From DALYJJ01 sp031969915 (GTDB taxonomy: Bacteria; Acidobacteriota; Terriglobia; Bryobacterales; Bryobacteraceae), in the NCBI GenBank assembly GCA_031969915.1, contig DALYJJ010000041.1:1-43799 (forward strand): a stretch of 43,799 nucleotides of DNA, in the 5' to 3' direction. The position numbers and the translations under genes were made by a program. Position 1 is the first letter of the stretch; every line of letters starts with the position of its first letter. Of the stretch, positions 25,420 to 33,503 are shown piece by piece. The notes beneath the pieces are model-generated. The model made no database searches. It was not told where the DNA came from and saw only the letters and a list, made by a program, of their open reading frames with translations.

Positions 25420-27071
25420 GACCGCTCGACTGGATCGTCCTGGCCGGTTCATTGACCTTCATCGTGGCCTACGGACTGTGGCGCGGGCGAGGCAGCAACA
25501 CGACCAACGCGTACCTGCTGGCGGGAAAGACCATGCCCTGGTACGCGATGGCGCTGTCCATCATGGCCACGCAGGCGAGCGCGATCACGTTCATCTCCAC
25601 CACCGGGCAAGCGTATGCCGACGGAATGCGCTTCGTGCAATTCTACTTCGGGCTCCCGCTGGCGATGATTCTTATCTCGGCGATCGCTGTGCCGATTTTT
25701 CATGGCTCGGGCGTCTACACGGCCTACGAGTACCTGGAGCGGCGCTTCGATGCGCGCGTACGCGCCCTGGTGAGCGTGATTTTCCTGATTCAGCGCGGCC
25801 TGGCGGTGGGCATTGCGCTCTACGCGCCGGCGGTCGTGCTGACGGTGATCCTTGGCTGGCCGGACCAGCTCACCACCTTTCTGATGGGCGTGCTGGTGGT
25901 GAGCTACACGGTCTACGGCGGCATCAAGGCGGTGACCTGGACCGACTTCCAGCAGATGATCGTGATGATGGCGGGCCTGGTTGCGGCGCTGGCCACGGCC
26001 TTCTGGTTGATGCCGCCCGGTGTCTCGCCGCTTGACGCGCTGAACATCGCCGGCGCGGCAGGCCGATTGAACCCGGTGGTCTGGAGTTTCAACCCAGACG
26101 ACCGTTACAACGTCTGGAGCGGGCTGATCGGCGGGATGTTCCTCGCGCTTGCTTACTTCGGGTGCGACCAATCGCAGGTGCAGCGCTATCTCACCGGGCG
26201 ATCCATCGCGCAGAGCCGCATCAGCCTGTTGTTCAACGCCGTGGCGAAGATCCCGATGCAGTTCCTGATTCTGCTCACCGGCGCGGTGGTTTTTGTCTTC
26301 TACATCTATGAGCGGCCGCCGATCCTGTTCGAGCCGGCGGACTTGAAGCGGGTCTCGGCGCGTGCCGATTTCGCCGGCGTCGAGCAGCGTTACAACGAAG
26401 CGTTTGAACGCCGGCGCGCGGCCGCATCGGAGGTCGCGCGCAACGCGGCGTCTCACGAACCGCTCCGCGCCGCGCAGAAGGACTTCGACGCCGCCCGGCG
26501 GGAAGCGGCGGCGCTCACCGGCAACAAAGCCTATAACGACACGAACTACATCTTCCTGACTTTCGTTACGCGGTACCTGCCGGCGGGGATCGTGGGACTG
26601 GTGCTGGCGGCGATCTTCGCCGCGGCGATGTCGACGATCTCGGCCGAGATCAACTCGCTCGCCACGGTCTCGGTCATCGACGTCTACCAGCGGCATTTCC
26701 GCAAGGACGCCAGTGATCGCCACTATCTCCGGGTGAGCCAGATCGCGACGGCCTTCTGGGGCCTCTACGCGGTGGTAACGGCGCAGTACGGGAAGAATCT
26801 CGGCTCTTTGATCGAAGCGGTGAACATGTTGGGGTCGCTGTTCTACGGCGGGCTGCTGGGGGTGTTCGCGCTGGCGTTCCTGTTCCCGCGGGTGACCGCC
26901 GCGGGGGCGTTCTACGGCGTCCTGTTGGGCGAAGCGGCGATCTTCGCCGCCTGGTACACGACGAAGATTTCGTTTCTCTGGTACAACGTCATCGGCCCGC
27001 TGGTGGTGATCTCGGCGGCGTTGGCGATCACCTGGCTGCGTCCGGCGCGGAGCGCTACACCGTCAAGGTAG
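25416..27071 (+). CDS. Sodium:solute symporter (SSS family) with a charged loop insertion
   Basis: 551 residues, about 12-13 hydrophobic segments. It begins LDWIVLAGSLTFIVAYGLWRGR and has SSS-type segments MATQASAITFISTTGQAYADGMRF, YFGCDQSQVQRYLTGRS and AAIFAAAMSTISAEINSLATV, where the Ser/Thr residues of the sodium site lie. Between two membrane segments (about residues 298-373) there is a long, highly charged, probably helical insert rich in Ala, Arg and Glu. The start overlaps the stop of the 43-residue gene. The substrate is probably the product of the PIG-L enzyme (context). The 3' end overlaps glgC tail-to-tail by 17 bp. Confidence 0.92.
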   Translation: MRPLDWIVLAGSLTFIVAYGLWRGRGSNTTNAYLLAGKTMPWYAMALSIMATQASAITFISTTGQAYADGMRFVQFYFGLPLAMILISAIAVPIFHGSGVYTAYEYLERRFDARVRALVSVIFLIQRGLAVGIALYAPAVVLTVILGWPDQLTTFLMGVLVVSYTVYGGIKAVTWTDFQQMIVMMAGLVAALATAFWLMPPGVSPLDALNIAGAAGRLNPVVWSFNPDDRYNVWSGLIGGMFLALAYFGCDQSQVQRYLTGRSIAQSRISLLFNAVAKIPMQFLILLTGAVVFVFYIYERPPILFEPADLKRVSARADFAGVEQRYNEAFERRRAAASEVARNAASHEPLRAAQKDFDAARREAAALTGNKAYNDTNYIFLTFVTRYLPAGIVGLVLAAIFAAAMSTISAEINSLATVSVIDVYQRHFRKDASDRHYLRVSQIATAFWGLYAVVTAQYGKNLGSLIEAVNMLGSLFYGGLLGVFALAFLFPRVTAAGAFYGVLLGEAAIFAAWYTTKISFLWYNVIGPLVVISAALAITWLRPARSATPSR

Positions 27072-28308
27072 AGACATCGACCAGCGAACGGTGGCCTTCC
27101 ACTACCACGATGCCGCTTGACGTTACATGATGCTGCTTGCCGTCCCGCTCGTGGTCGTAGCCGATCACGGCGTGCTCCGGCACGCGGACGTTCTTATCGA
27201 GGATCGCCCGTTTCACTTTCGCGTACCGGCCGACGTCGACGTTGTCGAAGAGGATGCAATCCTCGACGACGGCGCCGGTGTGGACGCGCACGTTGCGGCC
27301 GACGATCGAGTTTTTCACGAAACCACCCGAGATGATCGATCCCCCGGACACGATGGAATCGATCGCCTGGCCGCGGCGCCCTTCTTCGTCGAAGGTGAAC
27401 TTCGCCGGCGGATCCTGATACCCGGCGGTCCGGAGCGGCCAGTTCCGGTTGTAGAGGTTCAGCTCCGGCTCCACGGAGCGCAGATCCATGCTGGCTTCGT
27501 AGTAGGCGTCGAGCGTCCCGACGTCGCGCCAGTAGGAGGCCTGGTGCGCGGGATCGCCCGGAATGCGGTTGGTTTGAAAATCGTAGGCGAACATCTCGGA
27601 GCGCTTGAGGATCTTGGGCAGGATGTCGCGCCCGAAGTCGTGAGAACTGTTTTCGTCCGCCGCGTCTTCGTACAGTTCCTTCACCAGAAGGCTGGTGGAG
27701 AAAATGTAGTTGCCCATGGAGGCGTAGACCCGCTCCGGGTCGCTGGGCATGGTGGGAGCGCGGGCGTTCTTTTCGTGGAAACCGATCACACGCCCGTCGG
27801 GCGCGGTCTCGATGACGCCGAATTCCTTGGCGAATTTCTTCTCCACGGGAATGGCGGCGATGGAGACATCGGCCCGCCTTTGGCTGTGAAAGTCGATCAT
27901 CTGGCGCAGGTTCATGCGGTAGATGTGATCGGCGCCGAAGATGACCACCAGGTGCGGGTCAGCCTGTTCGATGAGGTTGATGTTCTGGAAAATCGCGTCC
28001 GCGGTCCCGCGGTACCAGGTCTCGCCTTCCGAACGCATCTGCGCGGGCACGGGGATGATGAAGTTACTCTTCAGCATGCCGCCGAAATCCCAGCCGTCGC
28101 TCAAGTGCTGGAGCAGCGACTGGCTCTTGAACTGGATGAGAACGTAGATCGAATAGATCCCCGAGTTCACCAGGTTACTGAGGACGAAATCGATGATCCG
28201 GTACCGTCCGCCGAACGGCACCGCGGGCTTGGCCCGCTCCTTTGTCAACGGATAGAGGCGCGTCCCTTTGCCTCCGGCCAGTACGAACGCCAGCACTCGC
28301 AGGTCCAT
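27055..28308 (-). CDS. glgC: Glucose-1-phosphate adenylyltransferase
   Basis: 417 residues from the ATG at 28308 (MDLRVLAFVLAGGKGTRL). The nucleotide site GGKGTRLYPLTKERAKPAVPFGG, the GYRIIDFVLSN-like segment, WYRGTADAIFQN, and SYWRDVGTLDAYYEAS are all present. A left-handed beta-helix region follows (ISGGFVKNSIVGRNVRVHTGAVVEDCILFDNV). It makes ADP-glucose for glycogen synthesis and is normally allosterically controlled. No other glycogen gene is next to it. The upstream in-frame extension lacks homology. Confidence 0.96.
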   Translation of the reverse strand: MDLRVLAFVLAGGKGTRLYPLTKERAKPAVPFGGRYRIIDFVLSNLVNSGIYSIYVLIQFKSQSLLQHLSDGWDFGGMLKSNFIIPVPAQMRSEGETWYRGTADAIFQNINLIEQADPHLVVIFGADHIYRMNLRQMIDFHSQRRADVSIAAIPVEKKFAKEFGVIETAPDGRVIGFHEKNARAPTMPSDPERVYASMGNYIFSTSLLVKELYEDAADENSSHDFGRDILPKILKRSEMFAYDFQTNRIPGDPAHQASYWRDVGTLDAYYEASMDLRSVEPELNLYNRNWPLRTAGYQDPPAKFTFDEEGRRGQAIDSIVSGGSIISGGFVKNSIVGRNVRVHTGAVVEDCILFDNVDVGRYAKVKRAILDKNVRVPEHAVIGYDHERDGKQHHVTSSGIVVVEGHRSLVDVSTLTV

Positions 28309-28406
28309 GGAGTCAGCTCCAGTCTTCGGCGAGGTCAAACACCCCTGACCCGCAGAACACACATTGTCACAAATCCGGTAACGCCGTGCTCGCGGGAGGC
28401 GGAGCG

Positions 28407-28724
28407 TCAGAACCGGCGGAGGCGGGAGCGGATCCGTTTGGCGATCTTCTCGATCTCGTCAGTCTTCTTGATGGCGCCGAGCGAAAGCACGTAGCGGTCG
28501 TTCTTCTCGAGTTCCGCCTTGAGGTCTTCGGCCAGCTTCACGAGTTCCGCGGCGTCCTCGAGATTCTTCTCGTGTTCCACCTTGAGGATCTCTTCGGTTT
28601 GGCGCTTGCCGCTGGGCAGGCGGACGTCCTCCGGTTCATTCGGATTCCGCTGCCTGGGTATCTGCGCGGTGGCCAGGACGGCCACCAGCAGGACGGCGAA
28701 CACAAGACAGATCCGGAGTTTCAT
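28407..28724 (-). CDS. Small exported protein of unknown function
   Basis: 105 residues: a signal peptide (MKLRICLVFAVLLVAVLATA) and a mature, highly charged, mostly helical chain (EEILKVEHEKNLEDAAELVKLAEDLKAELEKNDRYVLS) that could form a coiled coil, ending in basic residues. Divergent from hom across 28 bp with a shared -10 region. I do not recognise a family. Confidence 0.75.
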   Translation of the reverse strand: MKLRICLVFAVLLVAVLATAQIPRQRNPNEPEDVRLPSGKRQTEEILKVEHEKNLEDAAELVKLAEDLKAELEKNDRYVLSLGAIKKTDEIEKIAKRIRSRLRRF

Positions 28725-28738
28725 GGGAGTCCTGTTGC

Positions 28739-28745
28739 TATCATA
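28739..28745. promoter_or_regulatory. Shared opposite-strand -10 elements (small exported gene / hom)
   Basis: TATCATA carries TATCAT on the plus strand (28739-28744), eight nt before the hom ATG. It also carries TATGAT on the minus strand (28740-28745), 15 nt before the other ATG. It is a second case of nearly coincident divergent -10 hexamers in this window. Confidence 0.45.
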
Positions 28746-28752
28746 TCCACTT

Positions 28753-30081
28753 ATGTCAGCTTCCCCCGCGCCTCCGGGAGGCGCGATTCACGTCGGTATC
28801 GTGGGCCTGGGCAATGTCGGCCTGGGCGCGCTTACAATCCTCTCCGAGAACGCCGCTCAGATCGCTTTGAAGCTGGGCTTCCCGCTCAAGGTGACTGCTG
28901 TGTGCAGCCCTTCGGTGATGACGAAGACGCTGCCCGCGGAGTTAGGCGAGGTTTACAAAACCACGGATTGGCGGGAAGTCGTCGCGCGCCCCGACGTGGA
29001 TGTGGTGGCGGAGTTGGTGGGTGGAACCAGTGTGGCGAGGGAGATCATCGAGCGCGCGATCGGCCACGGCAAGAGCGTGGTGACGGCAAACAAGGAGTTG
29101 CTCGCCCAGAGCGGCGCGGAGCTGTGGGACCGCTCCATCCAGGCCGGGATCAACCTGGCCATGGAAGCCTCCGTGTGCGGCGGCATCCCGATTCACGCCG
29201 TGCTGCGGGAGGGCATTTCGGGAGACCGGGTCACCGCCTTCTACGGCATCCTGAACGGAACCTGCAACTACATTCTCACGGAGATCGAGAACAACAAGAC
29301 CGCCTTCGAGGCCGTACTCGCCGAAGCGCAGCGGCTGGGCTATGCGGAAGCCGATCCCTCGGCCGATATCGACGGCTACGATGCGCGCTCCAAGCTCTCG
29401 CTGCTTGCCGCGCTCGCGTTCGGGGAGCGCATCACGCCATCCGATATCTTCACCGAAGGCATCCGGCGCGTTTCGCCGGTGGACTTCGACTACGCGCACC
29501 AGCTAAAACACACCATCCGCCTGCTGTGCGCCGCGCGCCAGACCGCGGACGGATTGTTCCTTTCCGTGCGGCCGGCGCTGATTCCGCGCGCGGCGATCCT
29601 GGCCAGCGTGCAGGGCAGCTACAACGCCGTATGGGTGCGAGGCCATTACGGCCAGGACACGTTCTACTATGGCCGCGGGGCCGGTTCGCTACCCACCGGC
29701 GTGGCGGTGGTGAGCGACCTGATGCGGGTGGCCCGCGAGATCCGCAGCGGGAGCCCGGAGCGCGTTTCGCCGTTCGCCCACGAGCGGCTGGGCGAGTACA
29801 AGCCGATTCCGGTGGACCGCCAGACCCGCCCCTTCTACCTGCGCTTCCGGGTGAAGGACCGGCCGGGGATCATCGCCGCGCTGGCCGGCATCCTGGCCGC
29901 GCGCTCCATCTCGCTCGACGCGGTGCTCCAACTGCCGGGCGACGACAAGGACAACCTGCCCTTCGTCATCACCGTCGAGCCGACCCAGGAGTCCAGCCTG
30001 CGCGGCGCGCTCGCCGAGATGGCGGCCCTCGATTTTCTGACCGAACCGCCGCTGGCGCTTCCCATGGAGACCGGATTGTGA
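28753..30081 (+). CDS. hom: Homoserine dehydrogenase with ACT domain
   Basis: 442 residues from the ATG at 28753. The NAD(P)-binding motif VGIVGLGNVGLGAL is near the start. VVTANKELLAQSG and YGILNGTCNYILTEIENN, the homoserine dehydrogenase signature, follow, then EADPSADIDGYDARSKLSLLAALAFG. A C-terminal ACT domain (RFRVKDRPGIIAALAGILA) suggests feedback control, usually by threonine. It reduces aspartate semialdehyde to homoserine for Met, Thr and Ile synthesis. Its stop overlaps the next start (GTGA). Confidence 0.96.
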   Translation: MSASPAPPGGAIHVGIVGLGNVGLGALTILSENAAQIALKLGFPLKVTAVCSPSVMTKTLPAELGEVYKTTDWREVVARPDVDVVAELVGGTSVAREIIERAIGHGKSVVTANKELLAQSGAELWDRSIQAGINLAMEASVCGGIPIHAVLREGISGDRVTAFYGILNGTCNYILTEIENNKTAFEAVLAEAQRLGYAEADPSADIDGYDARSKLSLLAALAFGERITPSDIFTEGIRRVSPVDFDYAHQLKHTIRLLCAARQTADGLFLSVRPALIPRAAILASVQGSYNAVWVRGHYGQDTFYYGRGAGSLPTGVAVVSDLMRVAREIRSGSPERVSPFAHERLGEYKPIPVDRQTRPFYLRFRVKDRPGIIAALAGILAARSISLDAVLQLPGDDKDNLPFVITVEPTQESSLRGALAEMAALDFLTEPPLALPMETGL

Positions 30082-30743
30082 AACAGTTTGCGATCGTTTT
30101 GTTGCTGGCCCTTCCAGCCTTCGCGCAAGTGGCTGCGGACGCGAATCGCGGCTACCGCACGCCCGAGTCGCGGGCAAGCATCGCCACCCGCCTCGCGGAC
30201 CCGCACCGGGACGCTCGCGACCGGCTGCCGGAACTGGTGAACGAACTGAAGATCGCGGCGGGGATGAGCGTCGCCGACGTGGGCACCGGCGTCGGGTACC
30301 TGCTGCCCTACCTGAGCCGCGCTGTCGGCGCCAAGGGCAAGGTGTTGGCCGAAGACATCTTCCCGGACTACCTGGCCGCGGCGAAGGAGCGCGCGGCGAA
30401 GGAGGGGCTCGCGAACCTCGAGTACATCCTGGGGACCGAGAAGGACGCGAAACTCCCGGCAGGCTGCTGCGACCTGATTCTGGTGCTGGACGCGTACCAT
30501 CACTTCGACTACCCGGCGGAGATGCTCGCCGGTTTCCGCAAGGCGCTGAAGAAAGGCGGGCGGCTGGCGATCGTCGAAATCTACAAGCGGCCCGGCGCGA
30601 TGCCCGGCAACAACGCCGTGGAGCATGTGCGCATCGACGAGGCGGACCTGATCAAGGAAGTGGAGGCGAACGGTTTCCGGTCGCTTTCGAGCAAGGAATT
30701 CCTGCCCGGCCGGCAATACCTGGCCGTCTTCACGCCGAACTGA
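30078..30743 (+). CDS. Signal-peptide-bearing SAM-methyltransferase-like protein
   Basis: 221 residues from a GTG that overlaps the hom stop. The N-terminus (KQFAIVLLLALPAFAQ) is a typical signal peptide. The rest is a class I methyltransferase fold: motif I VADVGTGVGYLLPYLS, DIFPDYLAAAKERA, LILVLDAYHHFDYP and FRKALKKGGRLAIVEIYKR. The substrate is unknown. A methyltransferase with an export signal is odd because SAM is cytoplasmic. It may be a membrane-anchored or periplasmic protein with a changed role. Homologues of this layout occur in Acidobacteriota to my knowledge, but none is characterised that I can name. Confidence 0.8.
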   Translation: MKQFAIVLLLALPAFAQVAADANRGYRTPESRASIATRLADPHRDARDRLPELVNELKIAAGMSVADVGTGVGYLLPYLSRAVGAKGKVLAEDIFPDYLAAAKERAAKEGLANLEYILGTEKDAKLPAGCCDLILVLDAYHHFDYPAEMLAGFRKALKKGGRLAIVEIYKRPGAMPGNNAVEHVRIDEADLIKEVEANGFRSLSSKEFLPGRQYLAVFTPN

Positions 30744-30765
30744 GCGCGGCCGGCCGGGAGTCCGG

Positions 30766-31029
30766 TCAGCGCCGCCAGATGAGCCAGTTGTGTCCGGACG
30801 TGGGTGTCCAGGCCGGCGTGCCGCCGGGCGCGGCCTGCTTCTCTTCCACCAAATAGGCGTTGGCCAATTCCAAGGCGTGCTGCTTGGCCTTTTCTTCGCT
30901 GAACTGGCGCCCTCCGTGGATCACGACGCCCGGTCCGTGGGCCATCACTTTCCACTCGTCCATCTCGGAAACCACCACCAGGGTGAGGCCTTCGTACTCG
31001 GCCGTGAAGCCAGACAGGGAGCGAAACAT
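30766..31029 (-). CDS. Small protein of unknown function
   Basis: 87 residues from the ATG at 31029. It reads FRSLSGFTAEYEGLTLVVV, EWKVMAHGPG, GGRQFSEEKAKQHALELANAYL and ends SGHNWLIWRR. No signal peptide or membrane segment is present. The central helix with a preceding beta segment suggests a small alpha/beta domain. A TATGCT hexamer nine nt upstream suggests its own promoter. It lies downstream of the serine hydrolase remnant. The family is not recognised. Confidence 0.6.
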   Translation of the reverse strand: MFRSLSGFTAEYEGLTLVVVSEMDEWKVMAHGPGVVIHGGRQFSEEKAKQHALELANAYLVEEKQAAPGGTPAWTPTSGHNWLIWRR

Positions 31030-31038
31030 GGCGCGATC

Positions 31039-31044
31039 AGCATA
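31039..31044 (-). promoter_or_regulatory. -10-like element before the 87-residue gene
   Basis: TATGCT on the minus strand ends nine nt before the ATG at 31029. No Shine-Dalgarno sequence is visible. Confidence 0.35.
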
Positions 31045-31109
31045 TCCCGGATCGCCCGCCACCGCAACGTTGCCCGGTCTTCGGAGGTTCGCGCGAGTCC
31101 GGCGGCAGA

Positions 31110-32346
31110 CTAATCGACGATCGAGGCCGCGCACATCGCCATGAAGGCCTTCTTCACCTCATCCGCGCGGCCGTCGGCCTGCTGCACGAGGAAGACGCCC
31201 ACCAGGTCTTTCTTCGGGTCGATCCAGCCGTGAGTTCCGAAGGCTCCTCCGTGGTGGAATGTGCCGGTGGAGAGCAGTGACAGCGTTCCGGAACTGTCCT
31301 TCACCACCTCCCAGCCGAGCCCGAAGCCGGGACTGCCCTCCCACCACCCGGCCTTCGGCAGATCGCCGGTGTGATTCGTGGTCATCAGTTCCACCGAGGC
31401 CCGCGAAAGGAACCGCTTCCCGGCGTGCATTCCGCCGGTGCGCATGGTTTCGTAGAGGGCAAGCAGGTCGGACGCCGTTGTGTACAGGCCGAATTCGGGC
31501 GCGGAGTACCGTGCGCCCTTGCGGTACTGCAGCGCGTTGCCGCCCAGGATCTCGTCGCCCGCTTTCACCAAGGCGCCGTCCTTGTGGCGGTAGACGGCGG
31601 CAATGCGCTCCCGCTGCGCGGGGGTTGCGCGGTCGGGGAAGAAGAAGCTGTCCTGCATGCCCAGCGGTGCGAAGATGCGCTGCGCGACGAACGTCTCGAA
31701 CGGCTGGCCGGAAGCGACTTCGACGATTCGCCCGAGCGTGGCGATGCCGGTGTTCGAGTAGAGCCAGCGCGAGCCGGGCTCGCATTCGTTGCGCGAAGAG
31801 GCCCACGGCCTCGGAGAGTGTCCGGTTCATCTTCGTGTAGAGATCGGACAAGGCCGGCCCAGGCCCGGTCATACAGGAGGTATGGGTGAGCAGATCGCGA
31901 ACGGTGATGGCGCGCGCGGGCTTCCTGAGGTTCATCGTGAGGGGAGTTTTCGCCTCCACCACCCACTGGCCCCGGAACTCGGGCAGGTACTTCTCCACCG
32001 GGTCGCCGATGCGCACCTTGCCCTCTTCGACCAGGAGTTGGATCGCCACCGCCGTGACCGGCTTGGTCATCGACATCACCTGGAAGATCGAGTCGGGCCG
32101 CATCGGCTTCCTGGCTTCGATGTCCTGCCAACCGGAGGCGTCGTAGCCGGCGACGGCGCCGCGCCGTGCGACCAGGGTCACCGTTCCGGCCACGACGCCC
32201 TGTTCCGCATAGGCCTTCATCCGCTGCGCCAGGCGCTCCAGGCGAGCCGGGTCCATGCCGGCCTTCCCGGGGTCGAGGGGCGGAGCAGCGGCGAGCAGTA
32301 GCGTGGCAGCAAAGCAGAGCGCGGTCCGAAGGACGGTCAAAGACAT
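31110..32346 (-). pseudogene. Serine hydrolase of the beta-lactamase/class C type, frameshifted
   Basis: The first part starts at the ATG at 32346 with a signal peptide and carries the catalytic SMTK motif (Ser92, Lys95), TPLTMNLRKPARAITVRDLLTHTSC and LSEAVGLFAQ. That frame runs on only as a low-complexity shadow to 31159. Homology resumes in another frame as CEPGSRWLYSNTGIATLGR, which supplies the YxN motif. It continues through FHHGGAFGTHGWIDPKK (HGG motif) to a stop at 31110. The switch lies near 31783-31795, and a few residues of the usual linker are missing there. The gene is broken as written; the cause may be decay or an assembly indel. Family members are penicillin-binding-like esterases or peptidases. 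Confidence 0.7.
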
Positions 32347-32353
32347 GGCCACT

Positions 32354-32359
32354 ATCGTA
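32354..32359 (-). promoter_or_regulatory. -10-like element before the serine hydrolase
   Basis: TACGAT on the minus strand ends seven nt before the ATG at 32346. This supports 32346 over the GTG at 32352, which would lie only one nt from the hexamer. Confidence 0.35.
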
Positions 32360-32385
32360 CCCGGGAACTCTCCGAGCCGCGGCAG

Positions 32386-32748
32386 TTAGTGGACGGCCGG
32401 CGTCCGCGCCACGGAGGAGAACTCGAGGTCGCAACCGTCGATCGTGACGCGCTCCAGGTTCTGGACGGCGAGGTTGATGCAGGAGCGCACATCGTTGAGC
32501 GTCTCCGGCGTCAGGCGCATGAAGATCAGGGACCCGGCGGCCTGCTCTTCCGAGGGGTATTCGCTGGCGCCGGACAGGAGGGCCGCGGAGAGATCGCCCG
32601 CCGCTCCTTCCCGGAGCAGCACCCAACGATGGCCGGCCTTCAGCCATCGCACGATTTGGCTGCACACCACGCAGTTACCCACTTGGCGGACTTCGCCAAC
32701 GATCGACAGCAGGCAATCTTCGGTGGGAGCGATCGTGCACGAGACCAT
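32386..32748 (-). CDS. Hypothetical cytoplasmic protein
   Basis: 120 residues from the ATG at 32748. It has CLLSIVGEVRQVGNCVVCSQIVRWLKAGHRWVLLREG and ends near TIDGCDLEFSSVARTPAVH. Five Cys occur, two in NCVVC, so a metal or redox role is possible but not shown. There is no signal peptide. A GATAGT hexamer lies eight nt upstream. It is divergent from yceH across 84 bp. I do not recognise the family. Confidence 0.55.
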   Translation of the reverse strand: MVSCTIAPTEDCLLSIVGEVRQVGNCVVCSQIVRWLKAGHRWVLLREGAAGDLSAALLSGASEYPSEEQAAGSLIFMRLTPETLNDVRSCINLAVQNLERVTIDGCDLEFSSVARTPAVH

Positions 32749-32820
32749 GCACCGAAACTATCGGCTGAATCCGGGATCGACATTACGAATTTGTGAAGTT
32801 CTCAACTCTTTTTCTCCTGA

Positions 32821-32826
32821 TAGGCT
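32821..32826 (+). promoter_or_regulatory. -10-like element before yceH
   Basis: TAGGCT, the same hexamer as at the gcv promoter, ends six nt before the GTG at 32833. A leaderless transcript starting with GTG is inferred. Confidence 0.35.
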
Positions 32827-32832
32827 GAGCTT

Positions 32833-33480
32833 GTGGAACTCCTGCTCGACCCGATCGAACTCCGAGTGCTTGGCGCGCTGATCGAAAAAGACGTCGCCAC
32901 GCCGGAGTACTACCCCTTGACCGTAAACGCCCTGTTAAACGCATGCAATCAGAAGACAAACCGCGAGCCGGTGACCGGTTTCTCCGAAGACGATGTGGCT
33001 GGCGCGCTGGAGCGGCTTCGGCGAAAAGGCCTGGCCTTTGAGCTGTCCGGCGCCGGTCACCGGGTGCCGAAACACGGACAGCGGCTGACCGAGGCTCTGA
33101 ACCTGGGGCGGCGGGAATTGGCCCTGCTCTGCGAACTGATGCTGCGCGGGCCGCAAACGCCCGGCGAACTGCGAAGCCGCGCGGAGCGGTTGCACGACTT
33201 CAGCGATCTCGAGGAGGTGGAATCCGTCCTGCGCAAGCTGTCGGAGACGGAGCCGCCGCGCGTTGTGCTGCTGGCCCGGGAGCCGGGCATGCGGGAAGCG
33301 CGCTGGGCGCACTTGCTGGGCGGACCCGTGGCGCCGGCCGCCGCCGCGATGGAAGCCGCCTCTTCCTCCGGCTCGAAGGCGGACCGGCTGGCGGCGCTCG
33401 AAGCGGAGGTGGCCGGGCTGCGGGAATCGCTCGCAACCCTGGAGCGCCGGTTCGAGGAGTTCCGTTCGCAGTTCGGGTAG
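32833..33480 (+). CDS. yceH: YceH family protein (DUF480)
   Basis: 215 residues from a GTG start. The N-terminal two-thirds match the DUF480 winged-helix pair: LDPIELRVLGALIEKDVATPEYYPLTVNALLNACNQKTNREPV and LNLGRRELALLCELMLRGPQTPGELRSRAERLHDF. The C-terminus ends in a predicted coiled coil (LAALEAEVAGLRESLATLERRFEEFR). The role of the family is unknown; tandem winged helices suggest nucleic-acid or protein binding. The first coding triplets match other members, supporting the GTG start. Confidence 0.93.
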   Translation: MELLLDPIELRVLGALIEKDVATPEYYPLTVNALLNACNQKTNREPVTGFSEDDVAGALERLRRKGLAFELSGAGHRVPKHGQRLTEALNLGRRELALLCELMLRGPQTPGELRSRAERLHDFSDLEEVESVLRKLSETEPPRVVLLAREPGMREARWAHLLGGPVAPAAAAMEAASSSGSKADRLAALEAEVAGLRESLATLERRFEEFRSQFG

Positions 33481-33503
33481 TCTGACCAGCCGCCCTGCGC
33501 GCG

